Assembly: GCF_003337735.1 (NCBI RefSeq)
Contig: NZ_QPJY01000002.1
Span: 745,617-809,616 of the forward strand
From: Thioalbus denitrificans
GTDB taxonomy: Bacteria > Pseudomonadota > Gammaproteobacteria > DSM-26407
DNA length: 64,000 nucleotides
Reading direction: 5' to 3'
The notes under the pieces: model-generated
Databases searched by the model: none
What the model was told of the DNA's origin: nothing
Seen by the model: the letters and a program-made list of their open reading frames with translations, nothing else
Shown: piece after piece, positions 25,872 to 38,992 of the stretch
Layout: every line of letters starts with the position of its first letter
Numbering within the stretch: the first letter of the stretch is position 1
Translations under genes and position numbers: made by a program

Positions 25872-27008
25872 ATGATCCTGACCGAAGAGCAGCGGATGAT
25901 CCGGGACATGGCGCGGGAGTTCGCGCGGGACCGGCTGGCGCCCTTCGCGCCGGAGTGGGACCGCACGGGCGAGTTCCCGGCCGGGGCGCTGCGGGAGATG
26001 GGTGAGCTCGGGTTCATGGGCATGGTCGTGCCGCCGGAGTGGGACGGGGCCGGGGCCGATTTCGTCTCCCTGGCCCTGGCGCTGGAAGAGATCGCCGCCG
26101 GCGACGGGGCCTGCTCCACCATCGTCAGCGTGCAGAACTCGGTGGTCTGCGGCCCGCTGCTGAAGTTCGGCAGCGAGGAGCAGAAGGCACGCTTCCTGCG
26201 TCCGCTCGCCCGCGGCGAGCAGCTCGGCTGCTTCTGCCTCACCGAGCCCCAGGCGGGCTCCGACGCCGCCGCGCTGCGCACCCGGGCCGTGCGCGACGGC
26301 GACCACTACGTCCTCAACGGGGTGAAGCAGTTCATCACCTCCGGGAAGCATGCGGACGTGGCCATCGCCTTCGCCGTCACCGACCCGGCCGCCGGCAAGA
26401 AGGGCATCAGCGCCTTCGTGATCCCCACCGACACCCCCGGCTACCAGGTGGCGCGGGTGGAGGAGAAGAGCGGCCAGCACGCCTCCGACACCTGCCAGGT
26501 GATTTTCGAGGACCTGCGCCTGCCAGGCGCACTGCGCCTCGGCGCGGAAGGCCAGGGCTACCGCATCGCGCTCGCCAACCTGGAGAGCGGCCGCATCGGC
26601 ATCGCCGCCCAGTCGGTGGGCATGGCCCGCGCGGCCCTGGAGGCGGCGCTCACCTACGCCCGCGAGCGGGAGGCCTTCGGGCGGCCCATCATCGGGCACC
26701 AGGCCGTGGCCTTCCGCCTCGCGGACATGGCCACCCGCATCGAGGCGGCCCGGCAGCTGGTGCTGCACGCCGCGGCGCTGCGCGATGCCGGCGCGCCCTG
26801 CCTCAAGGAGGCCTCCATGGCCAAGCTGTTCGCCTCGGAGATGGCCGAGCAGGTCTGCTCCGCCGCCATCCAGGTGCACGGCGGCTACGGCTACCTGCGC
26901 GACTTCCCCGTGGAGCGCATCTGGCGCGACGTGCGCGTGACCCAGATCTACGAAGGCACCAGCGACGTCCAGCGCCTGGTCATCGCCCGTGCTTTGGCGG
27001 ACGAGTGA
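25872..27008 (+). CDS. Acyl-CoA dehydrogenase, short/branched-chain type
   Basis: 378 residues. It is a FAD flavoprotein with [10 protein letters not shown] and [10 protein letters not shown] binding segments and the catalytic Glu at the late position in [10 protein letters not shown], unlike liuA. This is the class of butyryl-, isobutyryl- and 2-methylbutyryl-CoA dehydrogenases. Given icmF and the liu context, isobutyryl- or 2-methylbutyryl-CoA is a plausible substrate, but sequence alone does not decide. Confidence 0.9.
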   Translation: MILTEEQRMIRDMAREFARDRLAPFAPEWDRTGEFPAGALREMGELGFMGMVVPPEWDGAGADFVSLALALEEIAAGDGACSTIVSVQNSVVCGPLLKFGSEEQKARFLRPLARGEQLGCFCLTEPQAGSDAAALRTRAVRDGDHYVLNGVKQFITSGKHADVAIAFAVTDPAAGKKGISAFVIPTDTPGYQVARVEEKSGQHASDTCQVIFEDLRLPGALRLGAEGQGYRIALANLESGRIGIAAQSVGMARAALEAALTYAREREAFGRPIIGHQAVAFRLADMATRIEAARQLVLHAAALRDAGAPCLKEASMAKLFASEMAEQVCSAAIQVHGGYGYLRDFPVERIWRDVRVTQIYEGTSDVQRLVIARALADE

Positions 27009-27019
27009 GTTAAAACCAG

Positions 27020-27179
27020 TTAACCGCAGATTTGCATTATTAACACTGATTTTTCAGGGACGAAGCGATCAGCATACAGGAGGCGCCTGCTCTGGCTGCA
27101 GGCGATGCCAAGCGTTCTGCCCAGGCCATCCGGGGAATCAACGTCAATCAACGTCAATCAACGTCAATCTGCGGTTAAT
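27020..27179. repeat. Inverted periodic repeat before liuB, with three exact 10-bp units in the right arm
   Basis: Left arm 27020-27054 (TTAACCGCAGATTTGCATTA onward) starts 12 bases after the stop. The right arm 27136-27179 contains three exact AATCAACGTC units, then AATCTGCGGTTAAT, and ends 17 bases before liuB. Confidence 0.9.
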
Positions 27180-27196
27180 AAAAAAGGTCATCATCA

Positions 27197-28804
27197 ATGA
27201 CAGTTCTGCAGAGCAAGGTGGATACCCGCTCGGAGGCGTTCCGGGGCAACGCGGCGGCGATGGAGGCGCTAGTGGCGGACCTGCGCGCGAAGGTGGCGCA
27301 GGTGAAGCTCGGCGGCGGGGAGCGGGCGCGGGAGAAGCACCTGGCCCGGGGCAAGCTGCTGCCCCATGAGCGGGTGCGGCGGCTGCTGGACGTGGGGTCG
27401 CCGTTCCTGGAGCTCTCCCAGCTCGCCGCCTGGGACATGTACGGCAACGAGGTGCCCGGCGCGGGCATCATCACCGGCGTGGGCCGCATCATGGGCCGCG
27501 AGTGCATGGTGGTGGCCAACGACGCCACGGTGAAGGGCGGCACCTACTACCCCATGACCGCCAAGAAGCACCTGCGCGCCCAGGCCATCGCCGAGGCCTG
27601 CCGCCTGCCCTGCATCTACCTGGTGGACTCGGGGGGAGCCTACCTGCCGTTGCAGGACGAGGTGTTCCCCGACCGCGACCACTTCGGGCGCATCTTCTTC
27701 AACCAGGCCAACCTCTCCGCCCAGGGCATTCCCCAGGTGGCGGTGGTGATGGGCTCCTGCACCGCCGGCGGCGCCTACGTGCCGGCCATGTCCGACGAGA
27801 GTGTCATCGTGAAGGGCCAGGGCACCATCTTCCTCGGCGGCCCGCCGCTGGTGAAGGCGGCCACCGGCGAGGTGGTGACCGCGGAGGAACTGGGCGGGGC
27901 CGATGTCCATGCGAAGGTCTCCGGCGTGACCGATCACTACGCCCTGAACGATCTCCACGCGCTGGAGCTGACCCGCGGCATCGTCAGCCACTTCAACACC
28001 GTCAAGGCCCCGCAGATCGACCTGCGCGAGCCGGTGGCGCCGAACTACGACCCGCGGGAGATCTACGGCGTGGTGCCCGCCGACCCGCGCAAGCCCTACG
28101 ACGCCCGCGAGATCATCGCGCGCATCGTCGACGGCAGCGAGCTCGACGAGTTCAAGCCTCTCTACGGAGCCACCCTGGTCACCGGTTTCGCCCGCATCCA
28201 CGGCTACCCGGTCGGCATCGTGGCCAACAACGGCATCCTGTTTTCCGAGTCGGCGCTCAAGGGCGCCCACTTCATCGAGCTGTGCAGCCAGCGCGGCATC
28301 CCGCTGGTGTTCCTGCAGAACATCACCGGCTTCATGGTGGGGCGCAAGTACGAGGCCGGTGGCATCGCCAAGGACGGGGCGAAGATGGTCACCGCCGTGT
28401 CCGCCACCCGGGTGCCCAAGTTCACGGTCATCGTCGGCGGCAGCTTCGGCGCCGGCAACTACGGCATGTGCGGCCGCGCCTACGATCCCCGCTTCCTGTG
28501 GATGTGGCCCAACGCCCGCATCTCGGTGATGGGCGGCGACCAGGCCGCCAACGTGCTCGCCCAGGTGCGCCGGGACAGCATGGAAGCGCGCGGAGAGCAG
28601 TGGTCGCCCGAGGACGAGGAGTCCTTCAAGGCGCCGATCCGGGCCCGGTACGAAACCCAGGGCCATCCCTACTACGCCAGCGCGAGGCTCTGGGACGACG
28701 GCATCATCGACCCCGCCGAGACCCGCACCGTCCTGGCCCTGGGCCTGTCCGCCGCCCTCAACGCCCCCATCGAGCCGACCCGCTTCGGCGTGTTCCGGAT
28801 GTAG
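27197..28804 (+). CDS. liuB: 3-Methylcrotonyl-CoA carboxylase beta subunit (carboxyltransferase)
   Basis: Transfers the carboxyl group from biotin on LiuD to 3-methylcrotonyl-CoA, giving 3-methylglutaconyl-CoA. 535 residues, normal for MccB. Two carboxyltransferase lobes are visible: the N-lobe with [12 protein letters not shown] and [13 protein letters not shown], and the C-lobe with [11 protein letters not shown] and [20 protein letters not shown]. It acts with the biotin-carrying subunit at 29966; liuC lies between them. Confidence 0.96.
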   Translation: MTVLQSKVDTRSEAFRGNAAAMEALVADLRAKVAQVKLGGGERAREKHLARGKLLPHERVRRLLDVGSPFLELSQLAAWDMYGNEVPGAGIITGVGRIMGRECMVVANDATVKGGTYYPMTAKKHLRAQAIAEACRLPCIYLVDSGGAYLPLQDEVFPDRDHFGRIFFNQANLSAQGIPQVAVVMGSCTAGGAYVPAMSDESVIVKGQGTIFLGGPPLVKAATGEVVTAEELGGADVHAKVSGVTDHYALNDLHALELTRGIVSHFNTVKAPQIDLREPVAPNYDPREIYGVVPADPRKPYDAREIIARIVDGSELDEFKPLYGATLVTGFARIHGYPVGIVANNGILFSESALKGAHFIELCSQRGIPLVFLQNITGFMVGRKYEAGGIAKDGAKMVTAVSATRVPKFTVIVGGSFGAGNYGMCGRAYDPRFLWMWPNARISVMGGDQAANVLAQVRRDSMEARGEQWSPEDEESFKAPIRARYETQGHPYYASARLWDDGIIDPAETRTVLALGLSAALNAPIEPTRFGVFRM

Positions 28805-28835
28805 CGTGCACGCACGTCCGGGGACGTTTATCAAC

Positions 28836-29020
28836 TGTCCGCAGATTACGCGGATTACGCAGATTGTTATCGGAAAACCCGAATGGATGCACCGGCAAGG
28901 AGTCACCTGAGACGTCAAGGGCCATGTCCGCGTCGGACGACCACGGGATCCTGATTTCCACCGGACAGGTCCAAACGGTACAAAACAGAATCTGCGTAAT
29001 CCGCGTAATCTGCGGATAAT
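28836..29020. repeat. Inverted GCAGATTAC-type periodic repeat between liuB and liuC
   Basis: Left arm 28836-28868 and right arm 28984-29020 are complementary without mismatch over about 28 bases (TCCGCAGATTACGCGGATTA onward). The right arm ends 24 bases before the liuC ATG. The spacer of 115 bp has no gene. Confidence 0.92.
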
Positions 29021-29043
29021 CAGAAACGAAGTGAGGGGTGGAG

Positions 29044-29832
29044 ATGAGCGAAGAGACGGTGAAGGTGGCGGTGGAGAAGGGGGTGGCGTCGGTGACGCTG
29101 AACCGCCCGGCGGTGCACAACGCCTTCGACGACGCCCTCATCGCCCGGCTCACCGAGGCGCTGCGCGAGGTCGGGGAGGATCCCGGGGTGCGGGTGGTGG
29201 TGCTGCGCGGGGCCGGCAAGAGCTTCTCCGCCGGGGCGGATCTCAACTGGATGCAGCGCATGGCCGGCTACTCGCGCACCCAGAACCTGGCCGATGCCAT
29301 GGGGCTGGCGCAGCTGCTGCACACGCTGGACACCCTCCCCCGCCCCACCATCGCGGCCGTCCACGGCGCGGCCTTCGGCGGCGGCGTGGGACTGGTGGCC
29401 GCCTGCGACATCGCCGTGGCCGCCGAAACGGCCGCCTTCAGCCTGTCGGAGGTCCGCCTCGGCCTCATCCCCGCGGTCATCAGCCCCTATGTGGTGGCGG
29501 CCATCGGCGCACGCCAGGCGCGGCGCTACTTTCTCACCGCCGAGCGGTTCGACGCCGGGGAGGCGCGGCGCTTGGGGCTGGTGCACGAGGTGACGACGCC
29601 GGAGGCGCTGGAGGCGCGGGTGACGGCCATCGCCACGGAGCTCCTGCGCGGCGGCCCGGGGGCCATCGGCGCGGCCAAGAACCTGGTGGCCGCCGTGGCC
29701 GGCCGGCCGGTGGACACGGCGCTCATGGCGGACACCGCCCGGCGCATCGCCGACATCCGTGCCGGCGAGGAGGCGCGCGAGGGGGTGGGCGCGTTCCTGG
29801 AGAAGCGGAAACCACGGTGGTTCCCGGAGTGA
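29044..29832 (+). CDS. liuC: Methylglutaconyl-CoA hydratase (enoyl-CoA hydratase family)
   Basis: Hydrates 3-methylglutaconyl-CoA to HMG-CoA. 262 residues from the ATG at 29044, with GAGGGG five bases upstream; a GTG at 29038 is less likely. Crotonase-fold oxyanion-hole motifs are SFSAGADLNWMQ and HGAAFGGGVGLVAACD. The second catalytic Glu region is in SEVRLGLIPAVISPY. The assignment rests on family and on position between the two methylcrotonyl-CoA carboxylase genes. Confidence 0.93.
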   Translation: MSEETVKVAVEKGVASVTLNRPAVHNAFDDALIARLTEALREVGEDPGVRVVVLRGAGKSFSAGADLNWMQRMAGYSRTQNLADAMGLAQLLHTLDTLPRPTIAAVHGAAFGGGVGLVAACDIAVAAETAAFSLSEVRLGLIPAVISPYVVAAIGARQARRYFLTAERFDAGEARRLGLVHEVTTPEALEARVTAIATELLRGGPGAIGAAKNLVAAVAGRPVDTALMADTARRIADIRAGEEAREGVGAFLEKRKPRWFPE

Positions 29833-29965
29833 ATCGCGGCAGGCGCCGGTGCCCTCCGCGGCGCGCATATCCGCTCCACCGGTATATCCCGGGGATCGCA
29901 GCAGGGGTGATGAGATCGGCCGTACGCCACCGACAGGCACGAGTCCACAGCCACAGGGACACCCA

Positions 29966-31970
<2,005 letters not shown>

Positions 31971-31984
<14 letters not shown>

Positions 31985-32870
31985 ACGGGTGCGCATCGTC
32001 GAGGTGGGGCCGCGGGACGGCCTGCAGAACGAGCCCGGGGCGGTCCCGGTCGCGGTCCGGGTGGAGCTGGTGGACCGTCTCAGCGCGGCCGGTCTGCCGG
32101 CGGTGGAGGCGGGCAGCTTCGTCTCACCCCGGTGGGTGCCGCAGATGGCCGACACCGACCGGGTGCTGGCGGGCATCACCCGCCGGCCCGGCACCGCCTA
32201 CCCGGTGCTGGTGCCCAACGCCCGGGGGCTGGAGGCGGCGCTGGCGGCCGGAGCGGAGGAGATTGCCGTTTTCGCGGCCGCCTCCGAGACTTTCTCGCGC
32301 AAGAACATCAACTGCTCCATCGCCGAGAGCCTGGAGCGCTTCGCGCCGGTGTGTGACACGGCCAGGCAGCGGGGGCTGCGGGTCCGCGGCTATGTCTCCT
32401 GCGTGCTCGGCTGTCCCTACGAGGGTTACGTGGACCCCGCCGTCGTGGCCCGGGTGGCCGCCGACCTGGCGCAGCTCGGCTGCTACGAGATCTCCCTCGG
32501 GGACACCATCGGCGTGGGCACGCCGCTGCGGGCCCGGCAGATGGTGGAGGCGGTGGCGCAGCGGGTGCCACTGGAACGGCTGGCGGTCCATTTCCACGAC
32601 ACCTACGGCCAGGCGCTCGCCAACCTGTTCGCCGTGCTCGAGCTCGGGGTTTCGGTCATCGACAGTTCGGTGGGTGGGCTCGGCGGCTGTCCCTATGCCC
32701 GGGGTGCCTCCGGCAACGTGGCCACCGAGGACGTGGTCTACATGCTCGACGGACTCGGCATCGCCACGGGCGTGGACCTGGGCGCGGTGGTGGCGACCGC
32801 CCGCTTCATCAGCGGTCACCTCGACCGCCCGCCCGCCTCCCGCGTGGCCCGCGCCTGGCGCACGGAGTGA
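31971..32870 (+). CDS. liuE: Hydroxymethylglutaryl-CoA lyase
   Basis: Splits HMG-CoA into acetyl-CoA and acetoacetate, ending the leucine pathway. 299 residues. It is a DRE-TIM barrel with [12 protein letters not shown] at the N-terminus, [10 protein letters not shown], the divalent-metal HFHDTYGQ, and the signature loop [19 protein letters not shown] carrying the active-site Cys. Last liu gene of the run. Confidence 0.96.
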
Positions 32871-33081
32871 AGGCACCCCGCAGCTGCCACGGAACATTCA
32901 CACCCTCCCCTCCCGGTAGTGCTACAGTTAGTGTGCCATTGATCACCGGCAACCGGTGACTGGCAACCCGACATTTCGCAGTTGGGCGGCTGCAGGCATT
33001 GCACGACCGGGGGTCTCCCTGAATCCGTCGACGGGCCACAGTCCGCCTGGCCACAGATAGCCAACAGCGGGAGCCGCGTCC

Positions 33082-33660
33082 ATGGCGACCCTGCGAAGCC
33101 CGGTTTGCGCCTGCCTGTGCGCCCTGCTGCTGCCCGTTGCGGCCGGCGCCGGGCAGGCCATCGCACCCGAGGGAGGTACGACGATGACCTTCACGCTCTC
33201 TTCCACCGCTTTTACCCACGGAGAGGCGATCCCGGTCCGCTATACCTGCGACGGCGAGGATGTCTCCCCGCCCCTGGCCTGGTCGGATCTGCCCGAGGGA
33301 ACGGCCAGCCTGGTGCTCATCGTGGACGACCCGGACGCCCCCGATCCGAAGGCGCCGCGGATGACCTGGGTTCACTGGCTGATCTACAACCTCTCCACCC
33401 GCCTGACGGAACTGCCGGAGGCCGTCGACGAGGAGACCCTGCCCAACCACACCGGCCAGGGGCTCAACGACTGGAAGCGCACCGGCTACGGCGGACCCTG
33501 CCCGCCAGTGGGACGCCACCGCTATTTCCACAAGCTCTACGCCCTGGACGTCACCCTGCCCGATCTCGGCACCCCCACCAAGACCAAGCTGGAGGGCGCC
33601 ATGCAGGGCCACATCCTCGGCAAGGCCGAGCTCATGGGCACTTACGAAAAATCACGGTAG
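33082..33660 (+). CDS. YbhB/YbcL-type phosphatidylethanolamine-binding protein
   Basis: 192 residues from ATG 33082 with a plausible signal peptide (VCACLCALLLPVAAGAG). A second ATG at 33184, preceded by GGGAGG, would give the bare 158-residue domain found in cytoplasmic homologues. The PEBP core is clear: DGEDVSPPLAWSDLP, VDDPDAPDP, WVHWLIYN, and GYGGPCPPVGRHRYFHKLYALD. Bacterial members have no firmly established function. Two compartments from one gene are possible. Confidence 0.88.
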   Translation: MATLRSPVCACLCALLLPVAAGAGQAIAPEGGTTMTFTLSSTAFTHGEAIPVRYTCDGEDVSPPLAWSDLPEGTASLVLIVDDPDAPDPKAPRMTWVHWLIYNLSTRLTELPEAVDEETLPNHTGQGLNDWKRTGYGGPCPPVGRHRYFHKLYALDVTLPDLGTPTKTKLEGAMQGHILGKAELMGTYEKSR

Positions 33661-33667
33661 AACTTTT

Positions 33668-33854
33668 TTTATCCGCAGATTACGCAGATTACGCAGATTT
33701 ATCTGTTTGCCAGTTGACGGGATCGCGTGAAAATCCTGACCACTGCGTCGATGAAACTGCCTATGGCATTCGCCGAATTGGCGCGTGGTATTGTCGACGG
33801 GACGCTTCCCCGCCTTTCAGGTTAATCTGCGTAATCTGCGTAATCTGCGGATAT
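33668..33854. repeat. Inverted GCAGATTAC-type periodic repeat after the PEBP gene
   Basis: Left arm 33668-33705 (TTTATCCGCAGATTACGCAG onward, three units) begins eight bases after the stop. Right arm 33822-33854 carries three AATCTGCGT-type units ending TGCGGATAT. The remainder of the 33661-33977 gap has no gene. Confidence 0.9.
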
Positions 33855-33977
33855 AACAAAGTGCATCAGCGGAAGCCGATACATGCACAATGCTTCCGGT
33901 TGTGTGGATTCCCGAGTGGTCCGGGTGTAGAATTTTGCGGTGCAATAATCTGTCTTGTTCACCGCAGGAATCGAACC

Positions 33978-34559
33978 ATGCCGCTGCCCTCCCCGCCCAG
34001 CCCGCGCAAGCTCGCCCACACCCGCACCGTCACCTGCCGCGGCTACGAGCGGGAGGACGGGCTGTGGGATATCGAGGGACACCTGGTGGACACCAAGCCC
34101 TTCTCCTTCCCCAACCGGGATCGGGGCGGGCGCATCAACGCCGGGGAGGCGATCCACGAGATGTGGGTGCGGCTCACCATCGATCTCGACCTGCATGTCC
34201 ATGACGCGGTGGCGGTGACGGATGCCTCCCCCTACCGGATCTGCCCCGAGGCGACGGCGACCTTCCAGCGCATCGTGGGACTGCGCATCGGCCCGGGCTG
34301 GAACCGCAAGGTCAAGGAGCGGCTCGGCGGCGCCGAGGGCTGCACCCACGTCACCGAGCTCCTGGGCCCGCTCGCCACCACCGCCTACCAGACCCTCTGG
34401 CCCGCCCGGGAAAAGCGCGAGGAGGGCAGCAAGGTGCGCGGCAACCGGAAGGCCATCCTCGACACCTGCCACGCCCTGCGCAGCGACGGCCCCGTGGTCA
34501 AGCTCCACTGGCCCGAGCTCTACCGCCCCTCCGGGGAGCCCGACCAGGCCGCTTCCTGA
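33978..34559 (+). CDS. DUF2889 family protein of unknown function
   Basis: 193 residues. Recognised as DUF2889 from HTRTVTCRGYEREDGLWDIE near the N-terminus, LVDTKPF, EAIHEMWVRLTID, and GCTHVTELLGPLATTAYQT. It is a soluble protein with no signal peptide. I recall members lying near acyl-CoA metabolism genes in beta- and gammaproteobacteria; here it follows the liu genes and is bracketed by two repeat elements. The biochemical role is unknown. Confidence 0.85.
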   Translation: MPLPSPPSPRKLAHTRTVTCRGYEREDGLWDIEGHLVDTKPFSFPNRDRGGRINAGEAIHEMWVRLTIDLDLHVHDAVAVTDASPYRICPEATATFQRIVGLRIGPGWNRKVKERLGGAEGCTHVTELLGPLATTAYQTLWPAREKREEGSKVRGNRKAILDTCHALRSDGPVVKLHWPELYRPSGEPDQAAS

Positions 34560-34562
34560 TTG

Positions 34563-34763
34563 TTTATCCGCAGATTACGCGGATTACGCAGATTCTTTTT
34601 CCGGCAACCTGAGACCTTCGTGCAACTTTCCGGGTGTCCGGCTCACGGGGAGTTGTCCCCGATACAACCCTTCCAGGAAGGCTGGTGGCTGTGGCCTGGC
34701 GTGCTTGATCACGGTCAGAGTTTTGCCGCTCTTTCGGTCTAATCAGCGTAATCTGCGGATAAA
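34563..34763. repeat. Inverted GCAGATTAC-type periodic repeat between two convergent genes
   Basis: Left arm 34563-34595 (TTTATCCGCAGATTACGCGG onward) begins four bases after the DUF2889 stop. Right arm 34738-34763 (TCTAATCAGCGTAATCTGCG onward) ends 17 bases from the stop of the convergent acyl-CoA dehydrogenase gene. Confidence 0.9.
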
Positions 34764-34780
34764 TCCATAACTGTCTGAGC

Positions 34781-36568
<1,788 letters not shown>

Positions 36569-36618
36569 GGGCATCTCCTTGTGCGGCCGTGTCGCATTGC
36601 ATCAGGCCCGATTTTCCA

Positions 36619-36640
36619 TTACGTTTACGTTAACGTCAAT
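36619..36640. promoter_or_regulatory. Predicted LiuR operator between the acyl-CoA dehydrogenase and the thioesterase pseudogene
   Basis: TTACGTTTACGTTAACGTCA, 50 bp upstream of the minus-strand start and 75 bp upstream of the plus-strand start. On the minus strand TTGACG is followed 17 bp later by GAAAAT, a weak promoter pair. Central dinucleotide differs from the 22916 site (TTAA rather than GTAA), as in the etf site. Confidence 0.72.
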
Positions 36641-36714
36641 GTAGCAAGCCCGACGCCTCACCCGGTCGCCGCCACCCGGGTGTCCGAACGCAAACCCCCG
36701 GAGAAAGGTGCCCC

Positions 36715-37406
36715 ATGAGCGTGGAAGACGGGATGAACGCGGCGACCTTCCAGCGCATCATCGACGAGGCGCTGCCCTTCGCCAGCGACATGGAGATGGA
36801 GGTGGTGCACCTGTCCCCGGGCAACATCACCCTGCGCATGCCCTGCCGCGACAACGCCCTGCGCCCGGGCGGCACCATCTCCGGACCGGCGATGATGGGG
36901 CTCGCCGATACCGCCATGTACGGGCTTTGGTGTACTGTTTCACCCTTGGCGGCGCTTTCAGCGAGTCTCTGGCTGGTCAGATGCAAGGCGCGCTCGCGCA
37001 GGAATGGCAGGTCCCTTTCAAGAGAGCGCAACGCCGCAGATGTCCGGCCAGCGGCTCGCCCGAAGGGAGCCCCCCAGGAACGCCAATGCTGCGTTGCAGT
37101 CCTTGCCAAGGGCGCGCCATTGCCTGCGGACTGCGCCTTGCCTTGGCGTTCCTGGGGGGCTCTGAAAGCACCGTCAAGGGTGAAACAGTACACCAGTTGA
37201 GCCGACTGCCCGACGCCGCGGGCGCCGTCACCACCAGCCTGACCATCAACTTCCTGCAGAAACCCGCGGCCGTGGACCTGCTCGCCGAGGGCCAGGTGCT
37301 CAAGCTCGGCCGCCGCCTGGCGGTGATGGAGGTGAGCCTCTACTCCGTGGGCCGCCCCGACCCCGTCGCCCACGTCACCGGCACCTACGCGCTGCCGCCT
37401 TCCTGA
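36715..37406 (+). pseudogene. PaaI-type hotdog thioesterase gene split by an insertion
   Basis: The N-terminal part (36715-36927, about 71 codons, ending GLADTAMYGL) and C-terminal part (from about 37197; AVTTSLTINFLQKPAAVDLL, then LKLGRRLAVMEVSLYSVG) together give one hotdog-fold acyl-CoA thioesterase of about 141 residues. They are separated by a 268-bp element and now lie in different frames; the upstream frame stops at TGA 37198-37200. Ribosome-binding site and operator are intact, so the break looks recent. Residual function from the fragments is unlikely. Confidence 0.9.
36928..37195. mobile_element. MITE-like 268-bp insertion with long terminal inverted repeats
   Basis: The ends are inverted copies of about 33 bp, beginning TGGTGTACTGTTTCACCCTT on both strands with two mismatches. 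Inside is a second perfect inverted repeat of 20 bp (37067-37086 and 37143-37162, GAGCCCCCCAGGAACGCCAA). It is too short for a transposase and has no coding capacity beyond low-quality frames. No clear target duplication could be read. It interrupts the hotdog thioesterase gene. No second copy was noticed in this window. Confidence 0.88.
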
Positions 37407-37433
37407 TCCACACGTGTACACGGAACACTTTCA

Positions 37434-37470
37434 ACCGCAGATTGACGTTAATTCACGTTAATCTGCGGTC
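37434..37470. repeat. Compact hairpin form of the ACCGCAGATTGACG repeat
   Basis: ACCGCAGATTGACGTTAA and TTCACGTTAATCTGCGGT are adjacent, so this element has essentially no spacer and would fold as one hairpin. It lies between the thioesterase pseudogene and the convergent DUF1127 gene. Confidence 0.88.
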
Positions 37471-37480
37471 AAATGAACAA

Positions 37481-37708
37481 TCACCCCCGCCAGAACGGCT
37501 TGCGGGCCTCCTGCTCGGCGTCGACACGGCTGAGGCCGATGTCGCGCAGGAGATAATCGTCGAGGCGGGCCAGCTGGCGGCGCTGGCGGGCGCGCTGGTT
37601 CCATTCCAGCAGCAGGACGATCCCCCGATGCAGGACTCGCGTGGCGGATTCCGCCGCGCCCGACCACCACCCCCGGCGGGACTGCATTTCCAGGACTCGA
37701 ACGTTCAT
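37481..37708 (-). CDS. Small DUF1127 (YjiS-like) protein
   Basis: 75 residues with the C-terminal DUF1127 signature around RQRRQLARLDDYLLRDIGLSR. Members are short Arg-rich proteins, some involved in RNA turnover and phosphate or stress responses in alphaproteobacteria; the role here is unknown. It is divergent from the LysR gene. The N-terminal 30 residues are not conserved. Confidence 0.85.
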   Translation of the reverse strand: MNVRVLEMQSRRGWWSGAAESATRVLHRGIVLLLEWNQRARQRRQLARLDDYLLRDIGLSRVDAEQEARKPFWRG

Positions 37709-37879
37709 GGCGTCTACCTCGCTGTGTCCGTGTTGCGTTCGAGGCCTACGCTAGGGCGGCACGCCCGATCCGATCCAATCGTTTTTCAGGAACCCACCCT
37801 TCAGGAATCGTGATTGCCGCTTCCGCGATTCCTGTGCCATATTCCGGACTGTCCCCTCTTTCCGACCGGTCAGGCAGCC

Positions 37880-38791
37880 ATGGATTTCCATCACCTGCGG
37901 ACGTTCGTTGCGGTGGCCGAGGAAGGCAATCTCACCCGCGCCTCCGAACGGCTGTTCACCAGCCAACCCGCCATCAGCGCCCATATCAAGGCGCTCGAGG
38001 AGGAGCTCGGCGTTACGCTGTTCGAACGGACCCCCAGGGGGATGGTGCTCACCCGCGGCGGGGAGCGGCTGCTGGCGCAGGCGCGGGACGCGCTGGACGC
38101 CCTGGGGCGGGTGAGCCAGACGGCGCGCTCCATCCAGGGCAAGGTGCTCGGCACCGCCCGCATCGGTCTCAACACCGACTCACGCTACCTGCGCGTCCCC
38201 GAGCTCCACGGCGGCCTGGCCGGGGAACATCCCGACCTGGTCCTGGAGCTGATCCAGAACATCTCCGGCTGCATCGTGGAGGACATCCGCGGCGGCAGGC
38301 TGGAGGCCGGATTTTTCTTCGGTTTGCCCGCCGCCGGCGACATCACCACGCTGAAGCTGCGGGAGGCCCGCCTGCGCATCGCGGCGCCCGCCGCCTGGCG
38401 CGACCGCGTGCTGGACGCCGACTGGGAGGCACTGGCCACACTGCCCTGGATCTTCCCCACCGAGCAGTGTCCCTACATCGACCTGATGCGATCCCTGTTT
38501 CCCGCCGGGGGACCGCAGCCCTGCAAGGTGGTGGTGGCTTCCGGGGAATCGGCCATGAACACTCTCGTCCGCTCCGGCGCCGGGCTCACCCTCATCCGCG
38601 AAGACGAGGCGGACGAGGGGCTGGCCGACGGCAGCCTCCTGTTGCTGGAAGGGCACGTCTACACGCTCCCGCTGTGCTTCGGCTACCCCGCCCGCCGTGC
38701 CGGCGATCCCCTGACCCGCGCCCTGGTGGATGCCGTCCGCACCACCTGGAACCTGGAGGCGGACGTGCCGGCCGCCACCGATGCGGTTTGA
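37880..38791 (+). CDS. LysR-family transcriptional regulator
   Basis: 303 residues from ATG 37880; the upstream extension is non-homologous. N-terminal helix-turn-helix MDFHHLRTFVAVAEEGNLTR and SERLFTSQPAISAHIKALEE, then the LysR substrate-binding domain from about residue 90. Its target is not evident; the divergent DUF1127 gene is the nearest candidate. A repeat element follows 11 bases after the stop. Confidence 0.93.
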   Translation: MDFHHLRTFVAVAEEGNLTRASERLFTSQPAISAHIKALEEELGVTLFERTPRGMVLTRGGERLLAQARDALDALGRVSQTARSIQGKVLGTARIGLNTDSRYLRVPELHGGLAGEHPDLVLELIQNISGCIVEDIRGGRLEAGFFFGLPAAGDITTLKLREARLRIAAPAAWRDRVLDADWEALATLPWIFPTEQCPYIDLMRSLFPAGGPQPCKVVVASGESAMNTLVRSGAGLTLIREDEADEGLADGSLLLLEGHVYTLPLCFGYPARRAGDPLTRALVDAVRTTWNLEADVPAATDAV

Positions 38792-38801
38792 GCCTTCTTT
38801 A

Positions 38802-38978
38802 TTAACCGCAGATTGACGTCGATTGACGTGGATTATTCCCGGACCTGATGGTTCGATCCGGGCATCTGATCGCCACTTGAAAACTGGATCCCTCGCTCTC
38901 TCCGTTCACGGCAGCGATATGAGAAGGCTTCAGATTTGGTTCAACAATCAACGCAAATCAACGTCAATCTGCGGTTAA
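38802..38978. repeat. Inverted ACCGCAGATTGACG-type periodic repeat between two convergent genes
   Basis: Left arm 38802-38838 (TTAACCGCAGATTGACGTCG onward) and right arm 38945-38978 (CAATCAACGCAAATCAACGT onward). They lie 11 and 15 bases from the flanking stop codons. Confidence 0.9.
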
Positions 38979-38992
38979 CCAGTCCCTTCCCC

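Noticed and set aside
24203-27179. CRISPR array suggested by regularly repeated short sequences
   Set aside because: Units are 8-10 bp with no 25-35 bp direct repeats or equal spacers, the arms are inverted, and there are no cas genes.
32945-32959. CACCGGCAACCGGTG hairpin after liuE as a terminator
   Set aside because: It lies about 75 bp after the stop, has a short stem and is not followed by a T run, so it was not called.
36928-37195. Coding frames inside the MITE-like insertion
   Set aside because: They are short, Arg/Ser/Leu-rich and arise from the palindromic element; no transposase motif is present.
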